A stretch of 64,000 bases of DNA, from the NCBI GenBank assembly GCA_964450955.1, contig CAYVFI010000012.1, positions 85,549 through 149,548 of the forward strand, in the 5' to 3' direction. The notes under the pieces are model-generated. The model ran no database searches, was not told the DNA's origin, and saw nothing but the letters and a program-made list of their open reading frames with translations. Source of the stretch: CAYNWT01 sp964450955 (GTDB lineage: Bacteria; Planctomycetota; Planctomycetia; Planctomycetales; Planctomycetaceae). The position numbers and the translations under genes are program-made. This document shows positions 9,368-18,421 of the stretch, piece after piece (position 1 is the stretch's first letter; each line of letters opens with the position of its first letter).

Positions 9368-10266
9368 TCGCGTAGCTCCCGACCGGTCAGATGCAGAAAC
9401 ACGTCCTGTAGTGTGGGTCGCTGCAAAGTCAGTTCTTCGATAACGGCTCCGTGCTGGCCTTTCTGCTGCAGAACGGCAGGCAGGTCCGTTACGACATCGG
9501 CCAGGTCATAGGTTTCTGTCACTCGTTGCCGCCCTTCGTCGGCTGCTTCGACAAACTGAACAGTCAGTCGCTGGGTGTCTCCCACTGTTGCAGCAACAAG
9601 TTCGTCAAGGGTCCCCGCAGCAATGGTTCGTCCTTCATCAACAATCACAATGCGATCGCATCTTGATTGAGCCTCATCCAGTTGATGCGTTGTGAGCACG
9701 ATGGCTGTCCCACGCAGCTTCAGGTCGGCCAGCATCTCGAAAATTCGCTCGCGGCTTTGCGGATCGACGCCGACCGTCGGTTCGTCCAACAGCAGAACTG
9801 CCGGGTCGTGCAGAACACCGCAGGCGATGTTGAGGCGTCGTTGCATTCCTCCCGAAAAGCTCCCCGCGCGATCGTGTCTGCGTGATTCTAACTGTGTCCA
9901 TTGAAGCGCCTCACTGACGCGACCGGGAAGCTGTGCGGCAGGCACACCATGCAATCGCCCGAAGACTTCAAGGTTTTGTTGGGCCGTCAAATCCGGGTAG
10001 ATAGCCAGTTCCTGCGGCACAAACCCCAACAGCGCCCGCTGCCGCCGATCTCGACTGACAATAACTTCGCCCATGAGTTCCACGTGCCCCGCGTCCAGCC
10101 GGTGACGTCCGCAAATCGCTCGGATGAGCGTCGTTTTTCCCGCACCGTTTGGTCCCAGCAAGCCCAGCAACTCACCCGGCCCGATATCAAAGTTCACCCC
10201 GCGCAGCGCGACGTGGCTGCCGTAGGCTTTTTCAGCATCAACAACTGACAGTAGCGGCGCGGTCAT
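9364..10266 (-). CDS. ABC transporter ATP-binding protein
   Basis: A 300-residue ATPase with Walker A GPNGAGKTT near residue 39, signature SFSGGMQRR, Walker B LLLDEPTVGVDP and the H-loop TTHQLDEA. A ~70-residue C-terminal extension is typical of DrrA-type exporters. It powers the ABC-2 permease encoded immediately downstream with a 4-base overlap. Its ATG lies one base after the stop codon of the CrtP-like oxidase gene, so it is almost certainly co-transcribed with the carotenoid genes. The substrate is not deducible from sequence. Confidence 0.95.
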   Translation of the reverse strand: MTAPLLSVVDAEKAYGSHVALRGVNFDIGPGELLGLLGPNGAGKTTLIRAICGRHRLDAGHVELMGEVIVSRDRRQRALLGFVPQELAIYPDLTAQQNLEVFGRLHGVPAAQLPGRVSEALQWTQLESRRHDRAGSFSGGMQRRLNIACGVLHDPAVLLLDEPTVGVDPQSRERIFEMLADLKLRGTAIVLTTHQLDEAQSRCDRIVIVDEGRTIAAGTLDELVAATVGDTQRLTVQFVEAADEGRQRVTETYDLADVVTDLPAVLQQKGQHGAVIEELTLQRPTLQDVFLHLTGRELRE

Positions 10267-10267
10267 A

Positions 10268-11791
10268 TCAAACTGCGGCCGCGGCGGATGAATGCGAATC
10301 CTGATGAACCGTATCGGCCGCGATCCAACCCGACATCATGACCATCGGCATCCCGGGTCCCGGATGAGCCGCACCGCCGCACAGATACAAACCCTTCACG
10401 TCCGGGCTGCGGTTCGCCGGCTTGAACGCGCCAAGGAATCGTCCGTGACTGGCGAGCCCGTAAATGGCTCCGTTGAGCACATGATACCGGCGATCAATGT
10501 CCGCCGGAGTCAGCGCGTCTTCGCACACGATGCGATCTTCAATATCTTCCATTCCCGCCGTGTTCTTTAACTTCTCGATAATCGTGTCGCGATAACCGGG
10601 CAGCATTTTCGTCCAGTCGTGATGCGGCCGCAGATACGGAGTATGAACCAAAACGTACAGCGCTTCGCCGCCTTCCGGAGCGACACCCGGTTCGCTTAGC
10701 GACGGAGCACACACGTAGCAGGTCGGGTCGGGTGCCGGTTCGCCCTTGCGATAGATGAACTCGAACTCCTCATGCGGATCACGTGAGAACACAAAGTTGT
10801 GGTGCAGAATGTGTTCGTATCGTTTCCTTAGACCGAGATACAAAACCACGCCAGAACACGCCGGCTCGTAGTTCCTCCGCTTGTGGAACTTCGCCGCGAT
10901 GTCCTTGCCCAGCAGTTCATCATGCGTTCGCACCGAGTCGGAATTTGAAACAACCGAACTGCACTCGTGCAGCGTTCCATCTTCCAGCCGGACACCAGTA
11001 ACACGCCCACCGCTGGTTTCGATGGACGACACTTGCTGGCCCGTCACATAGTTCACACCAAGGTCGCGTCCCAGCTTAATCATCGCTTCAGGAATCGCAC
11101 GCGTTCCGCCCATTGGGTACCACACGCCTTCGCTGGTCTGCATGTGAGCGATCCCACACAGCACCGCTGGCGATGCATCCGGAGCCGAACCAACGTACTG
11201 CGTGAAGTGGTCAATCATCTGTGCGACGCGTTCGTCGGGAACATGCGAACGCACCAACCCGGCGACGGTTCGCCCAAACTTCAGGCTCAACACATCGCCC
11301 AGCCCGCGCGGCGTCATGGCTTCCAAAACGCCAATCGTGTCAGTCAGTCCGCCCACGTTTTTCCAAAAGAAAAACCGCTTCGAGACTTCATGCTGCCGCT
11401 CTGAGATCTTCAGAAACTTCTCGTAACCATCCGCGACCCGCTGACTGGCAACGTCTCGCAGCTGAGCCTTCATTTTATCCATCGACTCGACCAAGTCGAA
11501 CTGCGAGTTTCCGTCAAAGAAACAACGCCACTGCGGATCCAGCCGCACCAGGTCCATGTAGTCGTCAAGATTCTTCCCGGCTTCATCAAAGATGCGACGC
11601 AGAACGGCGGGCAGTGTCAGAATTGTGGGGCCCATATCGAACCGAAACCCATCGCGTTCCAGAACCGCCGCTTTCCCGCCAAGCCACTCGTTACGCTCAA
11701 CCAGCGTTACCTCATGCCCGCGCGCAGCCAGAGTGCAGGCGGCGGCCAGGCCTCCCAATCCACTACCAATAACCACTGCCTTTTCCGGCAT
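10268..11791 (-). CDS. CrtI-type carotenoid oxidase/desaturase (CrtP-like)
   Basis: A 507-residue FAD-dependent amine-oxidase-fold protein of the phytoene desaturase family. The dinucleotide-binding motif VIGSGLGGLAAACTLAARGH is at the N-terminus, followed by ERNEWLGGKAA and FRFDMGPTILTLP. The C-terminal FAD motif is LYLCGGAAHPGPGMPMVMMS. Family members desaturate or oxidise C30 or C40 carotenoid backbones at the membrane. The context of a squalene/phytoene synthase, a second CrtI-type enzyme and an aldehyde dehydrogenase fits the C30 route in which CrtP oxidises the terminal methyl group to an aldehyde. Which of the two paralogues does which step cannot be settled here. It follows the aldehyde dehydrogenase gene after 12 bases. 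Confidence 0.85.
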   Translation of the reverse strand: MPEKAVVIGSGLGGLAAACTLAARGHEVTLVERNEWLGGKAAVLERDGFRFDMGPTILTLPAVLRRIFDEAGKNLDDYMDLVRLDPQWRCFFDGNSQFDLVESMDKMKAQLRDVASQRVADGYEKFLKISERQHEVSKRFFFWKNVGGLTDTIGVLEAMTPRGLGDVLSLKFGRTVAGLVRSHVPDERVAQMIDHFTQYVGSAPDASPAVLCGIAHMQTSEGVWYPMGGTRAIPEAMIKLGRDLGVNYVTGQQVSSIETSGGRVTGVRLEDGTLHECSSVVSNSDSVRTHDELLGKDIAAKFHKRRNYEPACSGVVLYLGLRKRYEHILHHNFVFSRDPHEEFEFIYRKGEPAPDPTCYVCAPSLSEPGVAPEGGEALYVLVHTPYLRPHHDWTKMLPGYRDTIIEKLKNTAGMEDIEDRIVCEDALTPADIDRRYHVLNGAIYGLASHGRFLGAFKPANRSPDVKGLYLCGGAAHPGPGMPMVMMSGWIAADTVHQDSHSSAAAAV

Positions 11792-11803
11792 GGCGTCTCT
11801 CCG

Positions 11804-13240
11804 TTACTTCCGATGTTTTCGTTGTGCGAGCGTCGCTCGCAACAAACCAATACTGTTCTTCGCACGACCCAACAGACCGGGCGCGTGGAGTGTTTGAATC
11901 AGCTTCGTGAGTACCTCGGCGTCCACTGGCGTTGGTTCGTCCAGATGCGGAAGCCATGAACCGCGCTGTCGCACGATTGCTTTCAACTGAGTCATCTCTT
12001 CCAGCCCGGCTGTTCCCCGCGTGATTCCGAATCCACTGTTGCCGCGACCGCCGAATGGAATTCGAGGATCGGCGGTCGGCACAATCATATCGTTCACAAC
12101 CACGCAGCCCGCGTTGACTCGACGAACCAATTCGTCCGTTTCCGAATTTTCCGCACCAAACACCGTCGCGCCGAGTGCATACGGACACTCATCATTCATT
12201 GACAAGGCTTCGGCCGTGTCGTTGTAAGCCATGATGGACGTCACGGGTTCGAACACATCGGCTTTCGCGATATCCATACCTGGCGTGACGTTCGTGAGAA
12301 CGGTCGGTTCGTCGTGCAGCAACTTCGCACCGCTGGCCAACGCCTGCTGTACCAATTGTTCCCGTACACTAAAGTTCGTATCCGCCCCACGACCGGCCTG
12401 CAGCGCGTTCTTCACCCCATCAACAAACTGCGATGCAACAGAAGTCGAAACCAACACCCGACGCGGAGCAATACAGGTCCGGCTTCCGTTGAATGTCAGC
12501 CCCAAAACCAAACACCTGACCGCGCGGTCGATGTTGGCTGAACCGGTGACAAACATCGCATCGCAACCAGACAATTCCATCGTGGACGGAACCAATTTGT
12601 CCGCCAACAAATCTTGAATCGCGCGGCCGGTCCCGACGGAACCAGTTAGAACCAGCTTGTCGATCCCGCATCCCACAGCGTGTTGAACAGATTCCACCGC
12701 CTCAGGCAAAACAACAAACAGCCGCGGGTCCAGCCCCGATTGGACCAACAGGTCCCGCAGCACCATTGCCGCGTCAGCACAGCCAACAGCCGGCTTCCAC
12801 AGTACGGCGTTGCCCGCGACAATCGCTTGTAAGGCCTGAATGCCGGCCAGCATAAGCGGGTAGTTGGACGGAGCGACAATCAGAACCAGGCCGAACGGAT
12901 CACGCTGCAGTTCAACTCCAACCGAACGCAACCAGGCCGCTCGACCTCGATTCCCCAGCCGTTTGGTCGCCAGCGTTTTCGCAGCAGTTTTCTCAAGAAA
13001 CCGACACGCGTCTGCCAGCGGTAGCACTTCCGACGCCAGTGTCTCAGCAAGGTTCGAGCGACCGCACGAAAGTGCCAGTTTGTCAGGATCAGAACCAATC
13101 GCCAGTCGCAGCGCACGAATGCAGCCGAGACGGTCTGAGACGGAACGTTCCTGCCACTCCCGCTGAGCCGTGCGTGCTGATTGAATGCGATCGAGGAACT
13201 CAACCGATGCCCGCGCACTATCCACCACCGCGCCGGTCAC
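11804..13240 (-). CDS. Aldehyde dehydrogenase of the carotenoid operon
   Basis: An NAD(P)-dependent aldehyde dehydrogenase of about 478 residues. The catalytic glutamate is in the motif TMELSGCDAMFV and the catalytic cysteine in FNGSRTCIAPRRV. The cofactor stretch GLVLIVAPSNYPLML and GSVGTGRAI are also present. Lying between two CrtI-type genes, it most plausibly oxidises a carotenoid aldehyde to the carboxylate, as AldH does in C30 carotenoid (staphyloxanthin-like) pathways. The start is uncertain: I use the GTG at 13240, with further GTGs at 13228 and 13225. A TTG at 13279 would also be in frame but falls inside an inverted-repeat element, so it is less likely. Confidence 0.85.
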   Translation of the reverse strand: MTGAVVDSARASVEFLDRIQSARTAQREWQERSVSDRLGCIRALRLAIGSDPDKLALSCGRSNLAETLASEVLPLADACRFLEKTAAKTLATKRLGNRGRAAWLRSVGVELQRDPFGLVLIVAPSNYPLMLAGIQALQAIVAGNAVLWKPAVGCADAAMVLRDLLVQSGLDPRLFVVLPEAVESVQHAVGCGIDKLVLTGSVGTGRAIQDLLADKLVPSTMELSGCDAMFVTGSANIDRAVRCLVLGLTFNGSRTCIAPRRVLVSTSVASQFVDGVKNALQAGRGADTNFSVREQLVQQALASGAKLLHDEPTVLTNVTPGMDIAKADVFEPVTSIMAYNDTAEALSMNDECPYALGATVFGAENSETDELVRRVNAGCVVVNDMIVPTADPRIPFGGRGNSGFGITRGTAGLEEMTQLKAIVRQRGSWLPHLDEPTPVDAEVLTKLIQTLHAPGLLGRAKNSIGLLRATLAQRKHRK

Positions 13241-13262
13241 AACTTCAGCCCTGCTGTACCTG

Positions 13263-13380
13263 GGGCCTCCGAGCCCCAAGGTTCTAAGACTCTGCTGCTT
13301 CGCAAGCGTGGATCAGCGGTGGACGTGGTTTGAGAATCGCCAGAGACGCATCGACGCGCGTGCTTGGGGCTCGGAGGCCC
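13263..13380. repeat. Inverted-repeat element between ald and crtN
   Basis: Two perfect 18-base arms face each other, GGGCCTCCGAGCCCCAAG at 13263..13280 and its reverse complement at 13363..13380, separated by 82 bases. Flanking bases partly extend the match. The element sits in the 184-base gap between the desaturase and the aldehyde dehydrogenase genes. It could be a small non-autonomous mobile element or an mRNA hairpin affecting expression within the operon. Confidence 0.7.
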
Positions 13381-13424
13381 GCAAGTACGGAACATTGCAG
13401 CTTCAATGGTGATACACCGTACCA

Positions 13425-14948
13425 TCACGAAACCTCCGCCATCGCGCGGCGTGGAGTGGTTCCGAGTTCTTTCTCAATCAACTTACTGGTAATCCGGGCG
13501 GACTCATAAATGACTGGCAGGCCGCTGCCGGGATGCGTGCCGCCGCCGACCAGGTACACGCCGTCAAGTTCTTCGAATTTGTTGTGCGGGCGGTTCAACA
13601 ACATCTGGCCAAGATTGTGAGCCAAATTAAACGTCGCGCCGTTGTAGACTTCGTAGCTGGTGTCCCAGTCGTCCGGAGTAAGAACCTTTTCGAATCGGAT
13701 GCGTGATTCCAAATCGGTAATACCAACCTTCTCCAACTGCTTAATCGCGCGAGCTCGAAAAGCGTCGCGCTGCTTTGACCAGTCGATGTTGGGATGCTGG
13801 TGAGAACACGGAACCAGCAGATACAGCGTGCTCATCCCTTCCGGGGCCAGCGTGGAATCTGTCACGCATGCGTTTTGCAGATAGAACGACGGGTCTTCCG
13901 ATAAAACGTGTTCTTCTTCGATCTCGCGGATGTTCTTCAGGTAGTCGTCAGCGATGTGGATCAAATGATGCGGTAGGTCGTACTTACCCTCGATGCCAAG
14001 GTACATCATGAACGTCGAACACGAAAACTTCTTCTTCGCAATCTTCTCATCCGTCCATCGCTTGCGGAGTTCGTTCGGAACCAGTCGTTCCATCGCGCGC
14101 GAGAAGTCGGCGTTAATGACCAGTGCGTCGGTTTCGTAACCCTGGTGTTTCGTCTTAAGGCCCGTGCAGCGGCGACCTTTGAATGTCAGGCGTTCGACGG
14201 GTTCGTTTAGATGAATCTCGACGCCCATGTCGGTCGCGATTTCGGCCATGCGCTCGCTAACTGCACTGCAGCCACCGGTGGGGTGATACACACCGTATTC
14301 GTATTCCAGGAACGCGAGAATTGTGAAGAAGCTGGGGCAGCGAAACGGCGACATGCCCAGGTACTTCGATTGAAACGACAACGCGATGACCATCCGCGGA
14401 TCTTTGAACGACTTTTGTAGTTCGTCCGCGACCGACCGCCATGGCTTGAGCCACGGAGCGGCCTTGATGGTGTCGGCGTTGACCAGATCAATGATGCTGC
14501 TGAACGGAGCTTCAAGAATCGGCCTGAACTTCGCCAGCTTCTCTCGATTGTGATCCATAAACGCCCGGAACTGGTCGGCGTCGTCGCCCGCAAATCGACG
14601 AATTTCTTCGACCATCCGATCGATATCGGGCGTGGCGTCCAGGTGTCCGCCGGTTCCAAAGTTGATTCGATATTGTGGGTCCAGCTTCGTCATGGGCACT
14701 TCGTCCCACAGGTTCAGGCCGACCTCTTTAAACACATCTTCCAACACACGCGGGTACAGGAAGAAAGTGGGGCCAAGGTCGAATCGGAAGCCTTCTTCTT
14801 CAATCGCCGAACACCGCCCGCCTACTCGCGGCAGGCGTTCGAACACGCGAACTTTTTTGCCCTGATGAGCAAGCAGCATGGCGGCAGCCAGTCCACCAGG
14901 TCCGGCTCCAATGATTGAAACAACAGGTTGGTTCGTCCGTGAATTCAA
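13425..14948 (-). CDS. crtN: CrtI-type phytoene/diapophytoene desaturase (CrtN-like)
   Basis: A 507-residue FAD-dependent desaturase. The N-terminal Rossmann motif is VSIIGAGPGGLAAAMLLAHQ, followed by ERLPRVGGRCS and FRFDLGPTFFLYP. The C-terminal motif is VYLVGGGTHPGSGLPVIYES, characteristic of phytoene/diapophytoene desaturases. It acts on membrane-bound polyprenyl hydrocarbons and introduces conjugated double bonds. It overlaps the upstream synthase-IspH gene by 4 bases (14945..14948), indicating translational coupling, so it most likely uses the C30 product of that enzyme. The assignment to CrtN rather than CrtP rests on this adjacency and is an inference. Confidence 0.87.
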   Translation of the reverse strand: MNSRTNQPVVSIIGAGPGGLAAAMLLAHQGKKVRVFERLPRVGGRCSAIEEEGFRFDLGPTFFLYPRVLEDVFKEVGLNLWDEVPMTKLDPQYRINFGTGGHLDATPDIDRMVEEIRRFAGDDADQFRAFMDHNREKLAKFRPILEAPFSSIIDLVNADTIKAAPWLKPWRSVADELQKSFKDPRMVIALSFQSKYLGMSPFRCPSFFTILAFLEYEYGVYHPTGGCSAVSERMAEIATDMGVEIHLNEPVERLTFKGRRCTGLKTKHQGYETDALVINADFSRAMERLVPNELRKRWTDEKIAKKKFSCSTFMMYLGIEGKYDLPHHLIHIADDYLKNIREIEEEHVLSEDPSFYLQNACVTDSTLAPEGMSTLYLLVPCSHQHPNIDWSKQRDAFRARAIKQLEKVGITDLESRIRFEKVLTPDDWDTSYEVYNGATFNLAHNLGQMLLNRPHNKFEELDGVYLVGGGTHPGSGLPVIYESARITSKLIEKELGTTPRRAMAEVS

Positions 14949-16837
14949 GAGGTCCGCCCTTTCCTGGCGTTGATTTCCAGTTCGACTGGCAAAGGGAACA
15001 CGCGGTCTTCGCGTGTGTGAGTGCGGATTTCAACATCCACGTTGAAGTGAGAACTTAACCAGTTCATTACGTCTTCCACAGCGCTCTCAGGCGCGCTGGC
15101 TCCGGCGGTAATCGCCACGGTTTGGCAGTCAGCAAAGTCGCTTCGAACCAGTTCGTCGGCGCCATCAATCAACCATGCTTTGACATCGTGTTCGATCGCC
15201 AGTTCTTTAAGCCGCTGGCTGTTAGAACTGTTTTGGCTACCCACAACGACCACAGCATCCGCTTCGTCACAAAGTGTCTGAATAGCGGCCTGCCGATTTT
15301 GGGTCGCGTAGCAAATGTCGTCTTTCGGTGGGCCGATGATGTCAGGGAACTTCTGTTCCAACAACGCCACTAACCTGGCCGTGTCTGAAACGCTAAGCGT
15401 AGTCTGAGTCAACCAGGCCAACGGGGTGCCAGCGGGAAATTCCAACGTGGCAATGTCCGCTTCGGATTGCACGATGCGAATAGAATCGGGCGCTTCACCG
15501 ACAGTGCCGACCACTTCATCATGCCCTTCATGACCGATGAGAATAATCTGGTAACCCAACTTCGCAAACCGCGCCGCTTCGATGTGAACCTTGGCAACCA
15601 GCGGGCATGTGGCGTCAATTGTGAACAGATCGCGGTCCTTCGCGGCGGTCCGCACTTCAGGCGACACACCATGTGCAGAGAAAATAAGGTTCGAACCGTG
15701 CGGCACTTCGTCAATCGCATCCACAAACACAGCTCCACGCGCTGTGAAGTTTTCAACCACGTGGCGGTTGTGAACGATTTCGTGATACACGTAAATCGGT
15801 GTTCCCAGGCGTTCGATCGCGATGTCCAGCGCTTTGATTGCCATCTCAACACCAGCGCAAAATCCACGCGGCGCGGCCAACAGAACCTTCAGCCGAGCCG
15901 TGTTGGAACCAGCCTGCGATTTCGCCTGCGAATCTTCCGCAAGAACTGATGCAATGATTTCGCCCACAACTTCCCGAGACACTTTCGTGCCCGGACCGTG
16001 TTCCTGAACACAGCACAACGTTGCAGTCGCGAGTCGAACCGGTAGCCGAGTGAACTGCACAATTCCGGATGACGCGTTCGCCTGTGCTAACACGCGCGTG
16101 TATTCCGCGGCGTACCACAGGTCGCTGTGAGCCAGGTCAAACAGGTGTTCTCGCGGGACGATGGGATGCACAAACTGCCGACCCTCGCTGGCGTCGTCGC
16201 CCGAGTCTTTCAGAATGTTGACCAGTTGCAGACCTTCGCCGAAAAGCGGAGCGAACTGCATGAGTTCACTGCGGACATCGGCTAGTTGCGGTTCGTTGAG
16301 AATGAACAACTCAGTCAGAAGTTCGCCCACAATCCCGGCCACGAAGTAGCAGTACTGACGTAATTCCAGCAACGACTTAAGCCGGACGTTGCCTGACGGA
16401 CCGCCCGCTGATGTGAACCGCTGCATGCCGTCTGACGATTCAAGAACACGGCGGCGGATGATGGAACTCGCGTCAGGATTCGTCCCCAACATACTTAGCA
16501 GTCGCGGCAATTCCTGAATGAGTTCAGCACACGCGGGATCGTCGTGCGGAGCCGTGTCATTCGCCGAGTCACAAAATTGTTTTGCAGCCTGCGGGTCACC
16601 CGATTCCAGGGCTGACTTAAACTCATGGAACAACCGCCGCTTTGTGCGTCGATCGACCAAAACGCCATCCTCGACAGTATCGGCGATGCGAAACAGCAGG
16701 TACGCGATTCCCACCTGCTGGCGTAACTGTTCAGGCAGCAGCGGTATATTCAAAGCAAACGTTCGACTGGTGCGCATAAGCAGCGCCCCAACTAACGTTT
16801 CGTCGGGTAATTGTGATGCCGGGGTACTCTGTTCCAT
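14945..16837 (-). CDS. ispH: Squalene/phytoene synthase fused to IspH
   Basis: One 630-residue frame holds two complete enzymes. Residues ~1-295 are a head-to-head prenyl synthase with the aspartate motifs RIADTVED and NILKDSGDDASEGRQF. Residues ~317-600 are 4-hydroxy-3-methylbut-2-enyl diphosphate reductase, the last MEP-pathway step, with the three iron-sulfur cysteines C327 (RGFCAGV), C411 (DATCPLV) and C509 (DDICYATQN) and the active-site motifs HEIVHN, SAHGVS, GHEGHDEV and TQTTLS. A polar linker joins them. The ATG at 16837 begins MEQSTPASQLPDE; an in-frame start 62 codons upstream adds unrelated residues. The gene heads the minus-strand carotenoid operon and overlaps the CrtN-like gene. 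The fusion joins isoprenoid precursor supply with C30 or C40 backbone formation. Either activity could be secondary; no key residue seems missing. Confidence 0.92.
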   Translation of the reverse strand: MEQSTPASQLPDETLVGALLMRTSRTFALNIPLLPEQLRQQVGIAYLLFRIADTVEDGVLVDRRTKRRLFHEFKSALESGDPQAAKQFCDSANDTAPHDDPACAELIQELPRLLSMLGTNPDASSIIRRRVLESSDGMQRFTSAGGPSGNVRLKSLLELRQYCYFVAGIVGELLTELFILNEPQLADVRSELMQFAPLFGEGLQLVNILKDSGDDASEGRQFVHPIVPREHLFDLAHSDLWYAAEYTRVLAQANASSGIVQFTRLPVRLATATLCCVQEHGPGTKVSREVVGEIIASVLAEDSQAKSQAGSNTARLKVLLAAPRGFCAGVEMAIKALDIAIERLGTPIYVYHEIVHNRHVVENFTARGAVFVDAIDEVPHGSNLIFSAHGVSPEVRTAAKDRDLFTIDATCPLVAKVHIEAARFAKLGYQIILIGHEGHDEVVGTVGEAPDSIRIVQSEADIATLEFPAGTPLAWLTQTTLSVSDTARLVALLEQKFPDIIGPPKDDICYATQNRQAAIQTLCDEADAVVVVGSQNSSNSQRLKELAIEHDVKAWLIDGADELVRSDFADCQTVAITAGASAPESAVEDVMNWLSSHFNVDVEIRTHTREDRVFPLPVELEINARKGRTS

Positions 16838-17042
16838 TTCACACCCAGTATACGCAGTTGGAGTGACTTTGGATTCGATTTGGCGGCGATGAGTAAGCCT
16901 TTTGAGCCGAGATGGGCTGTAAGCGTCGAGAACCGGCGAGTTTGGGGTCAACAAATCGACCCGGCAAAGAAAAACCGCCTGCTTGCAGTCGTGCATGGTG
17001 ACCACTTCCCACTCGCACACCACTCAGGCACACGAAACGCAC

Positions 17043-17059
17043 TTGCATATTAGTTGCAT
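17043..17059. promoter_or_regulatory. TTGCAT direct repeat upstream of CobW GTPase
   Basis: TTGCAT occurs at 17043..17048 and again at 17054..17059, an 11-base period (one helical turn). It lies 47 to 63 bases before the start of the CobW gene, in the divergent spacer shared with the synthase-IspH gene. CobW metallochaperone genes are often under zinc (Zur) control, but this motif is not a recognised Zur box. A regulator site is only a suggestion. Confidence 0.3.
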
Positions 17060-17105
17060 GTAGATACAGTGTACGAATTCGAGTCGCTACAAAGAAAGAT
17101 GGGCC

Positions 17106-18365
17106 ATGTTCGCAGATTCAAAAAAGCTTCCGGTTACCGTACTTAGCGGTTTTTTGGGAGCCGGCAAAACGACGCTTCTGAACCATGTTTTGGCGAACCG
17201 CGATGGGCTTAAAGTCGCCGTCATCGTCAATGACATGAGCGAAGTGAATATCGATGCAGCGCTTGTGCGAGATGGGAACGCCGAGCTTTCCAGAACCGAT
17301 GAGCAGTTGGTGGAAATGTCGAACGGCTGCATTTGCTGCACTCTGCGCGAAGACCTTTTGCTCGAAGTCAAACGACTGGCGGACGAAAACCGCTTCGACT
17401 ATCTGCTGATTGAATCAACCGGCATCAGCGAACCGATGCCCGTTGCTGAGACATTCACCTTTCAGGATGAAAGCGGTGAAGGGCTCTCGGATGTCTCAGA
17501 GCTGGATACGATGGTGACCGTCGTTGACGCGGCAAACTTCATGCGGGACTTCGGATCGTGGGACGATTTGAAGGATCGAAACATGGAACTGGGCGAAGAC
17601 GATGATCGCAACATCGTTGATTTGCTAGTCGATCAGGTCGAGTTTGCCAACGTGATCATTGTGAACAAGACCGATCTGGTATCGCCACAGCAAGTTGGCA
17701 CCATCAAGAAGATTATCGGGCAACTTAACAGCACGGCGCTGGTACTCGAATCGACCAAAAGCCGCGTGCCGTTGAAGGAAATCCTCAATACCGGACGTTT
17801 CAAGTTTGACCAGGCACAGGATTTGTCTTCTGACTGGTTGGCAATTCCACGCGGTGAAGAGGAGACCGAAACCGAAGAGTATGGTATCTCCAACTTCGTT
17901 TTCCGCAGCGACCGTCCATTCCATCCGCAGCGAATCTGGGATGCCATTGGCAACGATATGGAAACAGGACTTTTTCACAATGTCCTGCGAAGTAAGGGAG
18001 TGACTTGGATCGCGTCGCGTCACGACTGGGCCTACAACTGGTCGCAGGCCGGGTGTTCAGTCGTGCTTGAGCCAGCAGGATTTTGGTGGGCTTCGGCTCC
18101 CAAAGAGTCATGGCCGGAAGAAGAGGAAGTTATTGCCGAAATCCAAAAGCGGCTGACCAGCGAATACGGCGACCGCCAGCAGGAACTGGTTTTCATCGGC
18201 CAGAACCTCGACCAGGATCATGTGACGGGCATTCTTAACCAATGCCTGTTGACCGATGAGGAATACGAATTGGGGCCGGCGTCCTGGGCTCACTTTGAAG
18301 ACCCGTTGGCCCCGATCGTGATGGAGACCGAGGACGACTATCTCGAAGACGAGTACGCAACGTAA
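17106..18365 (+). CDS. CobW/COG0523 family GTP-binding metallochaperone
   Basis: A 419-residue G3E GTPase. The P-loop FLGAGKTTLLNHVL is near residue 17, the CxCC metal motif GCICCTLREDLL near residue 80, ESTGISEPMPVAETF follows, and the G4-like NKTDLV is around residue 193. A C-terminal CobW_C domain begins near residue 265 (FVFRSDRPFHPQRIWD). COG0523 proteins deliver zinc or other metals to client enzymes under metal shortage, or help cobalamin synthesis. No cobalamin genes are nearby, so a zinc role is more likely. It is transcribed divergently from the carotenoid operon. The ATG at 17106 follows AAAGAAAGA, a reasonable binding site. Confidence 0.9.
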   Translation: MFADSKKLPVTVLSGFLGAGKTTLLNHVLANRDGLKVAVIVNDMSEVNIDAALVRDGNAELSRTDEQLVEMSNGCICCTLREDLLLEVKRLADENRFDYLLIESTGISEPMPVAETFTFQDESGEGLSDVSELDTMVTVVDAANFMRDFGSWDDLKDRNMELGEDDDRNIVDLLVDQVEFANVIIVNKTDLVSPQQVGTIKKIIGQLNSTALVLESTKSRVPLKEILNTGRFKFDQAQDLSSDWLAIPRGEEETETEEYGISNFVFRSDRPFHPQRIWDAIGNDMETGLFHNVLRSKGVTWIASRHDWAYNWSQAGCSVVLEPAGFWWASAPKESWPEEEEVIAEIQKRLTSEYGDRQQELVFIGQNLDQDHVTGILNQCLLTDEEYELGPASWAHFEDPLAPIVMETEDDYLEDEYAT

Positions 18366-18421
18366 CGCCGGTCGATGCGGCTGCTGCAGGTTGAGTGGTA
18401 CCCCTCGAATTAGGAACGCTT

